DNA from: Betaproteobacteria bacterium
GTDB lineage: Bacteria; Pseudomonadota; Gammaproteobacteria; Burkholderiales; SG8-39
Direction: 5' to 3'
Assembly (NCBI GenBank): GCA_016195915.1
Contig: JACPYS010000042.1
Location: forward strand, 198,285 to 262,284
Length of the DNA stretch: 64,000 nucleotides
Each line of letters begins with the position of its first letter. Position 1 is the first letter of the stretch. The notes below the pieces were generated by a model that saw only the letters and a list, made by a program, of their open reading frames with translations, was not told where the DNA came from and searched no databases. Positions 18,379 through 27,115 of the stretch are shown piece after piece. Position numbers and translations under genes: made by a program.

Positions 18379-18430
18379 TTCAATTGTCGTGCCGGAGCCT
18401 GGGCGATTCTCCACGATCACCGATAAAATA
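18379..18430 (-). pseudogene. Remnant of a TctC gene (VIVENRPGSGTT segment)
   Basis: Read on the minus strand, this stretch encodes SVIVENRPGSGTTIE, which is the most conserved block of Bug receptors (compare [13 protein letters not shown] in the gene at 16698). The flanking codons do not match the family on either side and the frame ends at a stop soon after. It looks like a short relic of another TctC copy beside the HicAB insertion. Confidence 0.45.
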
Positions 18431-18512
18431 TCCCACTTATCATTTCAATGCCACGCCCCGATGCGCAGATCGCATCCGGGTGGCGCGGTCGATTAACGCA
18501 GGATAATTCAAA

Positions 18513-19481
18513 GTGCTCAGATTCCTCGCAGCCGCATTGGCAGCAATCGCCGCGGTGTTTTCCGGCAGCGTTTCTTCGCAGGCGTGGCCGTCCAGGCCGG
18601 TCAAGATCATCGTGCCCTACACGCCCGGCGGATCGTCGGATTTCACCGCCCGCACTCTCGCCGAGCGCCTCGGACCCCTGCTCGGCGGCCAGGTGGTGGT
18701 GGAGAACAGGCCCGGCGGCAATACGCTGATCGGCACCGAGTCCGTGGTGAAGAGTGCGCCGGACGGTTACACGCTCCTGCTGGTCGGTCTGAACACCTAC
18801 GGCGCGCAGCCCCATCTCAACAGGAAACTGCCCTATGACGTGCTTAAAGACCTGACCCCGATCAACAATGCGATCGTCTCGCCACTCGTCATATCGGTGC
18901 ATCCGAGCGTGCCCGTGAAGAACGTGCGGGAACTGATCGCGTACGCCAGGGCCAATCCCGGCAAGGTTAACTACGGCACGGCCGGCGTGGGCAACACGCT
19001 GCATCTTGCGACCGAGATGTTCAAGATGAAGACGGGCGTGAACATCGTCGACGTGCCTTACAAGGGCGCGTCGCAGGCGGTGGTCGATCTGCTGGCAGGC
19101 AACATCCAGCTCATGTTCGACCTGGTGCAGACACCGTTGCAGCATATCCGCGCCGGCAACCTGCGCGCGCTCGCCACCACCTGGGAGAAGCGTGCAAGCG
19201 CGCTGCCCGATGTCCCGACGCTGATCGAGCAGGGGCTGGATTACAACTTCGGCGCGATGATCGGTCTGATGGGGCCGGCCGGCATGCCCAGGGACGTCGT
19301 CAACCGTCTCCACGCGGAGATCGCGAAGGTCATGGCGATGCCGGACGTGCGCGAGATTTTTGCGAAACAGGCGATGGAACCCGCGCTGTTCGCCAGTCCG
19401 GAAGCCTATGCGGAAGCGTTCCGCAACGAAGTCGATAACATGGGCAAGCTGGTGCGCGCTGCGGGGATTCAGCCGCAATAG
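18513..19481 (+). CDS. TctC/Bug-family periplasmic solute-binding protein
   Basis: This 322-residue receptor has a signal peptide (MLRFLAAALAAIAAVF... cleaved before QAWPSR). It continues with [63 protein letters not shown] and VPTLIEQGLDYN. The start is a GTG at 18513. Its 3' end (LFASPEAYAEAFRNEV...IQPQ) recurs as a stranded copy at 21378-21475, showing that this gene was once duplicated. Confidence 0.92.
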   Translation: MLRFLAAALAAIAAVFSGSVSSQAWPSRPVKIIVPYTPGGSSDFTARTLAERLGPLLGGQVVVENRPGGNTLIGTESVVKSAPDGYTLLLVGLNTYGAQPHLNRKLPYDVLKDLTPINNAIVSPLVISVHPSVPVKNVRELIAYARANPGKVNYGTAGVGNTLHLATEMFKMKTGVNIVDVPYKGASQAVVDLLAGNIQLMFDLVQTPLQHIRAGNLRALATTWEKRASALPDVPTLIEQGLDYNFGAMIGLMGPAGMPRDVVNRLHAEIAKVMAMPDVREIFAKQAMEPALFASPEAYAEAFRNEVDNMGKLVRAAGIQPQ

Positions 19482-19512
19482 GCCGTCTTCACAACAGTTC
19501 GAAAGGATTTCG

Positions 19513-20103
19513 ATGAAATCGATCTTGAACGGATTGGCCGCCGCGGCGCTCGCCTTTGCGCTCGTGGCGTGTGCGCCGTTGACGGTGCAAAGCCCGGGCG
19601 GAAGGCTCTCGCCGGTGAACGCGATCGCCGACGGCGGGGACAAGCACGTGATGCTGTTCGGTGCCGACGTGGTCGCCTACTTCACCGAGGCCCGTTACCG
19701 GCCTGGCGATCCCGCGATCAAGTCCGTCCTTGACGGAATCACCTTCCGTTTCGCGACGGCGCAGCACAAAGCGCTGTTCGACCAGGACCCGTCCAGGTAC
19801 CTGCCGCAATACGGCGGATACTGCGCCAACGGCATCGTCTACGGGATTCCCTGGGGCGGCAATGCGGACTCCTGGCGCATCATCGACGGCAAGCTCTATA
19901 CCTTCGGCGGCCAGGGCTCGCGTGACGGCTTCTACCTCGACCTGCCGCGCAACATCGCGCTCGCCGACAAGTACTGGAGGGAAGAAGTCAGCGGGTCGAA
20001 CGCATTCGTGCAGCGCGTCAAGCGCCTGGTGTTTCGCGTGCCCCACTACCTGACGGGGCGCGAGTTGGCCGAAGAAGTGGCGCGCAAGGCCGGAAAGTCC
20101 TGA
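19513..20103 (+). CDS. YHS-domain lipoprotein
   Basis: This 196-residue protein has a lipoprotein signal sequence with a lipobox LVAC at about residues 17-20. A YHS-like domain follows: DVVAYFTEARYRPGDPAIKS, then FATAQHKALFDQDPSRYLPQYGGYCANG (about 85-113) and GKLYTF. YHS proteins are often linked to copper or other metals, but this group is uncharacterised. GAAAGGATTT precedes the ATG at 19513. It starts 31 nt after the TctC gene. A 7-bp hairpin shared with the convergent gene follows its stop. Confidence 0.82.
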   Translation: MKSILNGLAAAALAFALVACAPLTVQSPGGRLSPVNAIADGGDKHVMLFGADVVAYFTEARYRPGDPAIKSVLDGITFRFATAQHKALFDQDPSRYLPQYGGYCANGIVYGIPWGGNADSWRIIDGKLYTFGGQGSRDGFYLDLPRNIALADKYWREEVSGSNAFVQRVKRLVFRVPHYLTGRELAEEVARKAGKS

Positions 20104-20109
20104 GCTGAA

Positions 20110-20128
20110 AAAGGGGTCAGGCCCCTTT
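20110..20128. terminator. Bidirectional hairpin between convergent genes
   Basis: AAAGGGG-TCAGG-CCCCTTT forms a 7-bp stem with a 5-nt loop, with A/T runs on both sides, between the YHS gene (+) and the nucleotidyltransferase gene (-). The minus-strand stop codon lies in the loop. It should work as a terminator for the + gene. Its GGGGTCAGG core also resembles the start of the 61-bp repeats at 17674. Confidence 0.6.
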
Positions 20129-20839
20129 CTCGGGGCCAGGGGATGACGATGGCGGCGATGCCTTCAGCAATGCCACCGCCAGCGCATGACATTGCGCTTG
20201 CACAGCGTGCCAGTGGTTCCACGGCGCGATGATGCCCTTGTATTCGCTCAAGTCGACCTCGGTGAGGTCATAGGGATCGGGCTCGGCCAGCTTGACCGCG
20301 AGGCTGACGAGTATGTCGCCATCCTCGCCGGCGAACTGCGCGTACAGATCGCTCATGCGGTTCAATGCCCCGGTGCTCCGGCGCAGACCCAGGTGACGCG
20401 ACAACGCAGCGACATCGAGGTAATCGCGCGTCGCATTGCGTTCGACGACGAGAAACGCCTTGATGCGCAGCATTTCCCCGACGGTCGGAATCCTGAGCTT
20501 GCCGCCATTTTTCAACCTGACGGTGGTCGTCTCAAGCGGCGCCGATCGGCGCTGATTGCGCAAGCCCGCGTCGATGCCGAGTATCCCGCCGAGCACGAGC
20601 TTGCCACTGACGCGGCGGCTCGTGCGCCAGCCTGCGATGGATTCCAGCGCGGCAATCGCGGCGCCGTAATTCCCGCTCAGATCGTCGATCACGTGATCGT
20701 GGTCGAACGAGATGCGATGGCCGGCATGCAGCGCCGCCGCCGTGCCGCCCACGAGCACGGCGCCCGGCACCCTGCGCTGCAGGATCGCCGCGTGCGCGAG
20801 CAGGGTCTCCCAGCCGGGCAGCTTCGGCTTTCTAGCCAC
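20117..20839 (-). CDS. Nucleotidyltransferase, AbiEii/AbiGii toxin family
   Basis: This 240-residue protein has the nucleotidyltransferase signature VLVGGTAAALHAGHRISFDHDHV near residues 25-50 (GG-[ST], then D-x-D in FDHDH). The rest, IPTVGEMLRIKAFLVVERNATRDYLDVAAL, is typical of AbiEii-like toxins. It is the second gene of a pair with an XRE regulator. The GTG at 20839 overlaps the upstream stop by 8 nt, which gives a plausible MARKPKLPGW start. By family, it would block growth by nucleotidylation, for example of tRNA, when released from its partner. The target here is not known. Confidence 0.8.
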   Translation of the reverse strand: MARKPKLPGWETLLAHAAILQRRVPGAVLVGGTAAALHAGHRISFDHDHVIDDLSGNYGAAIAALESIAGWRTSRRVSGKLVLGGILGIDAGLRNQRRSAPLETTTVRLKNGGKLRIPTVGEMLRIKAFLVVERNATRDYLDVAALSRHLGLRRSTGALNRMSDLYAQFAGEDGDILVSLAVKLAEPDPYDLTEVDLSEYKGIIAPWNHWHAVQAQCHALAVALLKASPPSSSPGPEKGA

Positions 20840-21311
20840 TCGCGGCTCCGCGGAGTTTGCGCTCTCGCAGGAGCTTCGGCAGAAGCGTAGCCAAAGCTCG
20901 CGCCCTGGCGTCGTGCTTGCCCAATGCCGCCGCAACCTCGCGCGTGCGCCGGGCAATGCGGCCCGTGCGGTCCGTCCGGATCGCGCGCGCGAGGCCGCGC
21001 CAGGTGGAAAATCCTCCGCGCAGGATGATGTCCTCGATGGCCGCCTTGGTCAGTTCCCGCCCCGCAGTTTCCGTCAGGTGCCGGTGCGGCATGAGCGGCG
21101 CGGCCAGCGCCAGCGGCCGGGCCTCGAGCACCAGGTCGACGGCCGCGCAAAGCCGCGCGATCTTGGCGAACCCGAGTTCCGCGGTCCTGCCGCGCTCGAG
21201 TGCCGCGAGGGTCGAGCGGCCGATCCCGGCCGCCTCGGCAAGCTGCCGCAGCGTGGGGCGCTTGTCGCGCCGCCGCCGGGCAATCAATTCGCCGAGGGCC
21301 TGCAGGTTCAT
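20832..21311 (-). CDS. XRE-family HTH antitoxin/regulator
   Basis: This 159-residue protein has an N-terminal helix-turn-helix (LGELIARRRRDKRPTLRQLAEAAGIGRSTLAALERGR..., residues about 5-55). The helical C-terminal part starts at PHRHLTETAGRELTKAAIEDIILRGG. It overlaps the nucleotidyltransferase gene, forming an antitoxin-toxin operon in the AbiE-like order. ATG 21311 is preferred; a TTG 9 nt upstream is possible. A 12-bp inverted repeat begins 9 bp upstream of the start and is the likely autoregulatory operator. Confidence 0.8.
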   Translation of the reverse strand: MNLQALGELIARRRRDKRPTLRQLAEAAGIGRSTLAALERGRTAELGFAKIARLCAAVDLVLEARPLALAAPLMPHRHLTETAGRELTKAAIEDIILRGGFSTWRGLARAIRTDRTGRIARRTREVAAALGKHDARARALATLLPKLLRERKLRGAASG

Positions 21312-21320
21312 GGAGTCCAA

Positions 21321-21352
21321 TATACAAGACTATCCGTAAATAGTCCAGTATA
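21321..21352. promoter_or_regulatory. Inverted-repeat operator upstream of XRE/AbiEii operon
   Basis: TATACAAGACTA and TAGTCCAGTATA form an imperfect inverted repeat (10 of 12 positions match) around an 8-bp centre. It lies immediately upstream of the XRE gene and carries TATACT, a possible -10, on the minus strand. Its position and symmetry fit binding of the HTH protein for autorepression. Confidence 0.6.
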
Positions 21353-21377
21353 TGAGAAATTGGTCAGGACCGTTTAT

Positions 21378-21475
21378 CGCTGTTCGCCAGCCCGGAAGCC
21401 TATGCGGAGGCGTTCCGCAATGAAGTCGTGAACATGGGTAAACTGGCGCGCGCGGCACTGACCCAGCCGCAATAG
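21378..21475 (+). pseudogene. Stranded 3' end of a duplicated TctC gene
   Basis: About 98 bp encode SLFASPEAYAEAFRNEVVNMGKLARAALTQPQ and a stop codon, matching the 3' end of the TctC gene at 18513-19481 at roughly 85 of 98 bases. The rest of the gene is missing. The XRE/AbiEii module and the YHS gene now lie between the intact copy and this remnant. It is evidence of a former tandem TctC duplication. Confidence 0.8.
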
Positions 21476-21486
21476 GTGCTCTGCCC

Positions 21487-23601
21487 ATGACCCAGGCTTC
21501 CGATCCGAATCAAGACGCTCTGACCGAGAGTTGCGAGCAGACCCATGAGGAACTGCTGCGCTTCCGCGCGGCGATCGACATGTCCGGCGATGCGGTCTAC
21601 CTGGTCGACCGCGCGACCATGCGCTTCGTCGACGTCAACCAGACGGCCTGCGCGCGCGTGGGCTATACGCGAAACGAGTTGTTGAACATGGGGCCGCAGG
21701 ACCTGCTCACCGCCAGCCGCGAGGAGATCGAGCGGGTGTACGACGAGGTCATCGCCGCGGGCGAAAAGGGCGTCACCACGGAATCTCCCGCGCGTTACAA
21801 GGACGGCCGCAGGTCGGTGGCCGAGCTGCACCGGCGGGCGATGCGCTCGGGCGAGGGCTGGATCATCGTCAGCATTGCGCGCGACATCACCGAGCGCAAG
21901 CGCGCGGAGCAGGCGCTGCGCGAAAGCGAGGAGCGTTTCCGCGGCCTGACGCGGCTGTCCTCCGACTGGTACTCGGAGCAGGATGCCGAGTTGCGCTTCT
22001 CGCGTTTCGAAGGCCGGCACGCCGCGCGCCCCGGCGAGTCGCCGGCCAGGATGTTCTTCGGCATGCGCCCGTGGGAGATCGGCCACGCCGCCGAATCCGA
22101 GGGCGGCTGGGAGGCGTTCCGGGCGCTGCAGGAAGCGCGCCGGCCGTTCCGCGATTTCGTCACCTCGCGCGCGCTGCCTGATGGCACGCGCTTCTACAGC
22201 AGCGTGAGCGGCGAACCGATGTTCGACGGCGACGGGCGTTTCACCGGATACCGCAGCGTCGGACGGGACATCACCGAGCGCAGGCGGGCCGAGGCGCGCA
22301 TCGAGTACCTGGCCACGCACGACGGCCTGACCGGCCTGCCGAACCGCATGATGTTCAGCCAGACGCTCAATCTCGCGATCGAGTCTGCACGGCGCTACGC
22401 GCGCAAGTTCGCGCTGCTGTTCATCGACCTGGACCGCTTCAAGATCATCAACGATACGCTCGGCCATGCGGCGGGAGACGCGCTGTTGAAGCAGATGTCG
22501 GCGCGCCTGAGGCAGAGCCTGCGCGCGAGCGATGTCGTCGCGCGCCTCGGTGGCGACGAGTTCGTGGTGCTGGTGCAGGAAGTGAACGAGACGGGCGAGA
22601 TCGCACTGGTCGCGCGCAAGATCCTTTCCGGCATCATCGAGCCGGTGCTGCTGGCGGGGCAGGAGTGCCGCGTCACCGGGAGCGTGGGCATTGCCATGTA
22701 TCCGGCGGACGCCGAGGACGAGCAATCGTTGATGACGAACGCCGACATCGCCATGTACCTCGCCAAGGAAGAAGGCAAGAACAACTTCCAGTTCTACTCC
22801 AGCGACATCAAGACCCGGTCGCTCGATCACATCGCGCTGGAGACCAACCTGCGCAGGGCGCTCGAGCGCGGCGAACTGTATCTCCACTACCAGGCCAAGC
22901 TCGATTTCGGCAGCGGCGCGATTTCCGGCGTCGAGGCGCTGCTGCGCTGGCAGAACCCGGAACTCGGCCAGGTGCCGCCCGCGCAGTTCATTCCGATCGC
23001 CGAGGAGACCGGGCTGATCGTGCCGATCGGAAAGTGGGTGCTGCATTCCGCGTGCACGCAGAACATGGCCTGGCAGCGCGAGGGCCTGCGGCCGGTGTGC
23101 ATGGCGGTGAACCTCTCGCCGCGCCAGTTCGCCGATCCGGACCTGCTCGCGAACATCGCCGCCGTGCTCAGCCAGACCGGCATGGCGCCGCAATGGCTCG
23201 AGCTCGAGATCACCGAGGGCATGGTGATGTACAACACCGACCGGGCGATTCAGCTGCTCCGCGCCATCAAGCAGATGGGCGTGAGGCTCGCGATCGACGA
23301 TTTCGGTACCGGCTACTCGTCACTCGCGCAACTCAAGCGCTTTCCGATCGACACGCTCAAGGTGGACCGCTCGTTCATCCGGGAACTCCCCGGCGATTCG
23401 GAGGACAAGGCGATCACCGAGGCGATCATCGCAATGGGACGCAGCCTGAGCCTCACCATCGTCGCCGAGGGAGTCGAAACGCGGGAACAGGAAACGTTCC
23501 TGCGGCAGCACGCCTGCGATCAGATGCAGGGCTACTACTTCAGCAGGCCGATCGCTCCGGAGCAGTTCGCCGACCTGCTGGGTGCTCACTCGCTGCCTTG
23601 A
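21487..23601 (+). CDS. PAS-GGDEF-EAL cyclic-di-GMP signalling protein
   Basis: This 704-residue cytosolic protein has two PAS domains (residues about 25-140 and 155-270, ending in the usual DITER(K/R)RAE linkers). A GGDEF domain (about 275-440) carries an intact RLGGDEF site at about 353-359, and an EAL domain (about 455-700) has GVEALLRW, DDFGTGYSS and KVDRSFI. Both catalytic signatures are intact, so it could make and break c-di-GMP, with one activity usually dominant. No membrane segment is visible, so the signal is intracellular. It starts 11 nt after the TctC remnant. Confidence 0.92.
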   Translation: MTQASDPNQDALTESCEQTHEELLRFRAAIDMSGDAVYLVDRATMRFVDVNQTACARVGYTRNELLNMGPQDLLTASREEIERVYDEVIAAGEKGVTTESPARYKDGRRSVAELHRRAMRSGEGWIIVSIARDITERKRAEQALRESEERFRGLTRLSSDWYSEQDAELRFSRFEGRHAARPGESPARMFFGMRPWEIGHAAESEGGWEAFRALQEARRPFRDFVTSRALPDGTRFYSSVSGEPMFDGDGRFTGYRSVGRDITERRRAEARIEYLATHDGLTGLPNRMMFSQTLNLAIESARRYARKFALLFIDLDRFKIINDTLGHAAGDALLKQMSARLRQSLRASDVVARLGGDEFVVLVQEVNETGEIALVARKILSGIIEPVLLAGQECRVTGSVGIAMYPADAEDEQSLMTNADIAMYLAKEEGKNNFQFYSSDIKTRSLDHIALETNLRRALERGELYLHYQAKLDFGSGAISGVEALLRWQNPELGQVPPAQFIPIAEETGLIVPIGKWVLHSACTQNMAWQREGLRPVCMAVNLSPRQFADPDLLANIAAVLSQTGMAPQWLELEITEGMVMYNTDRAIQLLRAIKQMGVRLAIDDFGTGYSSLAQLKRFPIDTLKVDRSFIRELPGDSEDKAITEAIIAMGRSLSLTIVAEGVETREQETFLRQHACDQMQGYYFSRPIAPEQFADLLGAHSLP

Positions 23602-23889
23602 GTTCAGGGTTTTCGCGCCCCGAGGGAAGGGTATTCGCGATGGTGTGAATCGACCGATGGCGGTAGCGTGCTTATCCAGGGGTTGCCCGCTATCGGAGCG
23701 TCAATACCCTGGCAAGCGCGGGAAAGACGCCCGAGTTCGCGAGACCGTTCGCGAAGCGTTTCGCGTACGCTCCGAGTCTCACAGATGTTTGCAACCGAAA
23801 CGCTGCGGAACGCAGGATAATGTTCTCAGGAGCGAGGCAGGCATTGCACCGAGCCTCGAGACCCACCAACCAACCGGGACTGTCCTGCG
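23602..23889. other. Intergenic region without recognised gene
   Basis: These 288 bp between the c-di-GMP protein and the histidine kinase hold several short open frames without family resemblance. Only short imperfect inverted repeats such as CGTTCGCGAAGCGTTTCGCG are seen. It presumably carries the promoter of the kinase gene, but no confident -35/-10 pair could be picked. Confidence 0.4.
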
Positions 23890-26370
23890 ATGGTAACCGC
23901 TGAGCGCGAACCCGCGAGAGCGCGTAGCGCACTGCGGGACCTTGATGCGCAGCGGCCGATGCGCGTACGGCTCGGCATGCTGGTCGTCTCGTCGCTCGTG
24001 GCAGGGATCGCGGGCTTCGAGCTGTTTCAGACCCGTGAGCCGATCCCAAGCGTGCTGGCGCTGGCTGCGCTGATCGTTTCGGCCTGGCTCGCGTGGTCCA
24101 TCGGACGCCGTACCGACGCGGCGCACGCGCAGCTCGCGCGCAACGAGCAGGGCTTCGCGAAGACCTTCGATTCCAGCCCGGTGGCGATTCTGGTCACCCA
24201 CCTCGCCGACGGCAGGATTCTGAATGTCAACGCCGCCGCTTGTGAATTGTTCGGCTACGAACCGCAACAGATGCGGGGCCGCAGCACGGTGGAACTCGGG
24301 ATCTGGGTTGAGCCGGGCGATCGCGCGCGCGTCGTGGAGGGGTTGCGGGCGACCGGGTCGGTGAGAGGAATCGAACATCCGATTCGCAGAAAATCAGGCG
24401 AGATCCGTACGGTCCGGAATTCACTCGAGGAGATCGAACTCGACGGCGAAAAGTGCATTGTAGGATCGATGCTGGACATTACCGAGGAGCGGCGTGCGAT
24501 CGAGGCGCTGCGCGACAGCGAGGCGCGGATGCGCGTCATCGCGGAGAACCTGCCGGCGACGATCGTGTATTTCGACCAGGATCGCCGCGTGCGCTACGCC
24601 AATCGGCGCTACGCAGACTTCTATGCCGGCGCAGGCGGGGACATCCAGGGTTGGCATCTGCGCCGGGCGCTCGGCGATCAAGCCTGGGCGGCGATCGACG
24701 ACCAGATCACCCGCGTGCTCTCGGGCGAAGCGATTACCTACGAGCGCGAGGCGGTAGGCGCGGACGGCGAGCGGCGCGATATCCTGGCCAACATTGTGCC
24801 GCATCGCTCGGAAAGCGGAGAGATCCTGGGCGGCTACGGACTCGCGTTCGATGTCACCAAGCGCAGACGCGCCGAGGGGGAGCTTCGCGCGCGCGACGCC
24901 CAGTTGCGCCTGCTGACTGAGAACATCCCCGCGGCGGTCGCCTACGTTGCGCCGGACCTGACGATTCAGGTGGCAAATCAACGCTTCGCGGAGCTCCATT
25001 GCGGCGCCGGCGCAGAGGTGATCGGCCGGCACCTGCGCGACGTGGTGGGCGAAAAGGCCTGGCCGGAGGTCGCAAGGCGCAATGCACGGGTGCTCGAGGG
25101 CGAGGCGGCAGTTTACGAGCGCACGCACGTGCGCCCCGACGGCGAGCGGCGCGAGATCGAAGTGCATCTCCAGCCGGATCGCCGGGACGGCGGCGCGGTT
25201 TGTGGCCATTACGCGTTTGTCCTCGAGATTACCGAACGCAAGCGGGCTGAAGAGGCGCTGCGCGTGAGCGAACTGCAGCTACGCCTGATTACCGAGAACA
25301 TCCCGGCGGCGATTGCCTATGTCGACCGGGACCTGGTGATCCGGCTCGCGAATCCCCGTTATAACGAACTGTTCTTCAAACCTGGCGCAACCGCCGCCGG
25401 CCGGCACGTGCGCGAGACGGTCGGTGAGAAGGCCTGGCCGGAGACCGGGCCACGGATCGAGCGGGTCTTGGCGGGCGAAACACTCGAATATCAGCGCAGC
25501 CACGAACGTCCGGACGGCGAGCGGCGCGAGATCGAGGTGCATCTCGAGCCGGATCGCTCGGCCGCCGGCGAAATCCGGGGCTATTACGCTTTCGTGCTCG
25601 ACATCACCGAGCGTATCCAAATGCAGCAACAGGTGAGTAAACTGAACGCGGAACTCGAACAACGCGTCGAACAGCGCACCGCGGAATTGCAGGGAGCGCT
25701 GCGCGACCTGGAGACATTCACTTCCGCCGTGTCGCACGATCTGCGCGGCCCGACGCGTCGCATGGCGGGGTTCGCCGGAATCCTGCGCGAGGAACTCGGC
25801 GCGGATGCAGGCGAGGAAACGCTGCGGCTGCTCGGCATCATCGAGGCGAACGCCGAGGAGATGGGCGTGCTGGTCGATGCCTTGCTCAGGCTCGCGCGGA
25901 TCTCGCACCAGCCGCTTGTGATCGAGCCCGTTGACCTGGCGGTGCTGGCGCGCGAGGCCTGGGAAGCACTTGATGCGTCACTGCCTCGCGCACGCGTAGA
26001 GTTGCGCCTTGCCGACCTGCCGGTGCGCAGCGTTGACCGCATGCTGGTGAAGCAGGTGCTGATCAACCTGCTGGGCAATGCGGTCAAATTCTCTGCTCGC
26101 GGCGAGGCGCCGGTGGTCGAAGTCGGCGTCATCACGGATACTGGCGAGGAGGTGTTCTACGTCCGCGACAACGGCGCGGGCTTCGACATCGCGTTCGCGC
26201 AGAAGCTGTTCAAGCCATTCTCGCGCCTGCACGCACGCAATGAGTTCGAGGGCACCGGGATCGGCCTGTCGATCGTGGAGCTGATTGCACGCCGCCACGG
26301 CGGTCGTGTGTGGGCCGAAGGCATGCCCGGCCAGGGTGCGACCGTCCATTTTTCACTCGGACGCGGCTGA
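23890..26370 (+). CDS. Multi-PAS sensor histidine kinase
   Basis: This 826-residue kinase has two N-terminal membrane helices (about 27-45 and 53-70) and four PAS domains (about 90-205, 215-330, 335-450, 460-575). A short coiled coil (SKLNAELEQRVEQRTAEL) precedes HisKA with SAVSHDLRGPTRRM (phospho-acceptor His about 614) and a HATPase domain with NLLGNAVKFS, VRDNGAGFD and GTGIGLSIVEL. The HisKA/ATPase type resembles phytochrome-like kinases. PAS 3 and PAS 4 are close copies of each other. No response regulator adjoins, so the partner is elsewhere. The ATG at 23890 lacks a strong ribosome-binding site. Confidence 0.9.
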   Translation: MVTAEREPARARSALRDLDAQRPMRVRLGMLVVSSLVAGIAGFELFQTREPIPSVLALAALIVSAWLAWSIGRRTDAAHAQLARNEQGFAKTFDSSPVAILVTHLADGRILNVNAAACELFGYEPQQMRGRSTVELGIWVEPGDRARVVEGLRATGSVRGIEHPIRRKSGEIRTVRNSLEEIELDGEKCIVGSMLDITEERRAIEALRDSEARMRVIAENLPATIVYFDQDRRVRYANRRYADFYAGAGGDIQGWHLRRALGDQAWAAIDDQITRVLSGEAITYEREAVGADGERRDILANIVPHRSESGEILGGYGLAFDVTKRRRAEGELRARDAQLRLLTENIPAAVAYVAPDLTIQVANQRFAELHCGAGAEVIGRHLRDVVGEKAWPEVARRNARVLEGEAAVYERTHVRPDGERREIEVHLQPDRRDGGAVCGHYAFVLEITERKRAEEALRVSELQLRLITENIPAAIAYVDRDLVIRLANPRYNELFFKPGATAAGRHVRETVGEKAWPETGPRIERVLAGETLEYQRSHERPDGERREIEVHLEPDRSAAGEIRGYYAFVLDITERIQMQQQVSKLNAELEQRVEQRTAELQGALRDLETFTSAVSHDLRGPTRRMAGFAGILREELGADAGEETLRLLGIIEANAEEMGVLVDALLRLARISHQPLVIEPVDLAVLAREAWEALDASLPRARVELRLADLPVRSVDRMLVKQVLINLLGNAVKFSARGEAPVVEVGVITDTGEEVFYVRDNGAGFDIAFAQKLFKPFSRLHARNEFEGTGIGLSIVELIARRHGGRVWAEGMPGQGATVHFSLGRG

Positions 26371-26396
26371 GCGCAACGTGTCGAGCCCGGAGTGTC

Positions 26397-27104
26397 TCAG
26401 CGCGGCCCGGAAATCGTATCGTGCAGGATGATGGTCGTGCCGCGCAGCTCGATGCAGCCGCGCTGTTGCAGGTCTTTGAGCACCCGGGTCACCATCTCGC
26501 GCGAGGCACCGATCATCCTCGCGATATCGACGCGGCTCAAGCTGCCGGGCAGCATCCACAAGCCGTCGACCAGTTCGGCTTCCCGCAGCAGCAGTTGGGC
26601 GACGCGTCCGTAGACATCGAGCAGCGCGAGGCTGCTGATCCGGTTGTCCGCGTCGCGCAGCCGCCGCACCAGCCTGCGGGTGATGTCCATGGCGAGTTGG
26701 AAGTTCGCTTCGAGACAGCGCCGGAACTCGGGCCGGTCGAGGACCAGCAGCTCGCAGGGGCCGCGCGCCACCACGTCCGCCGAGCGGGGTTCGTCGTCGA
26801 TCAGGCTCATCTCACCGAAGTAGTCGCCAGACCTGAGGATGGCCAGAATGACCTGCTTGCCTTCCGAATTGGTCACGCTCACGTCGACGCGCCCGGAGAT
26901 GATGACGAACAGCGATTGCGTCGGTTCGCCGGCGTGGATGATCGTTTCGCCCTTGCGGCAGGCGAGGCGGCGGACCGCCGGGGCGAGGATCGCGCGCTGC
27001 TCGGGCGTGAGCATGGAGAAAAGCGGCACGCTGCCGAGCAGCAGATCCGTCGCGCCGGACTGACTTCCGGTGCGGTTGGCGGTGGAGTTATGCGTCACAT
27101 GCAT
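26397..27104 (-). CDS. Crp/Fnr-family transcription regulator
   Basis: This 235-residue protein has an N-terminal cyclic-nucleotide-binding fold (residues about 25-140: LFVIISGRVDVSV, GDYFGEMSLIDDEPRSADVVA) and a C-terminal winged helix (SLSRVDIARMIGASREMVTRVLKDL, about 185-210). FGEMSLIDDEPRSA keeps the Glu and Arg that contact cAMP in CRP. No FNR-type cysteine cluster is visible. It lies 11 nt downstream of an adenylate cyclase in the same operon, so cAMP made by that enzyme is the likely ligand (inference). Confidence 0.9.
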   Translation of the reverse strand: MHVTHNSTANRTGSQSGATDLLLGSVPLFSMLTPEQRAILAPAVRRLACRKGETIIHAGEPTQSLFVIISGRVDVSVTNSEGKQVILAILRSGDYFGEMSLIDDEPRSADVVARGPCELLVLDRPEFRRCLEANFQLAMDITRRLVRRLRDADNRISSLALLDVYGRVAQLLLREAELVDGLWMLPGSLSRVDIARMIGASREMVTRVLKDLQQRGCIELRGTTIILHDTISGPR

Positions 27105-27115
27105 GGTGATGCCTG

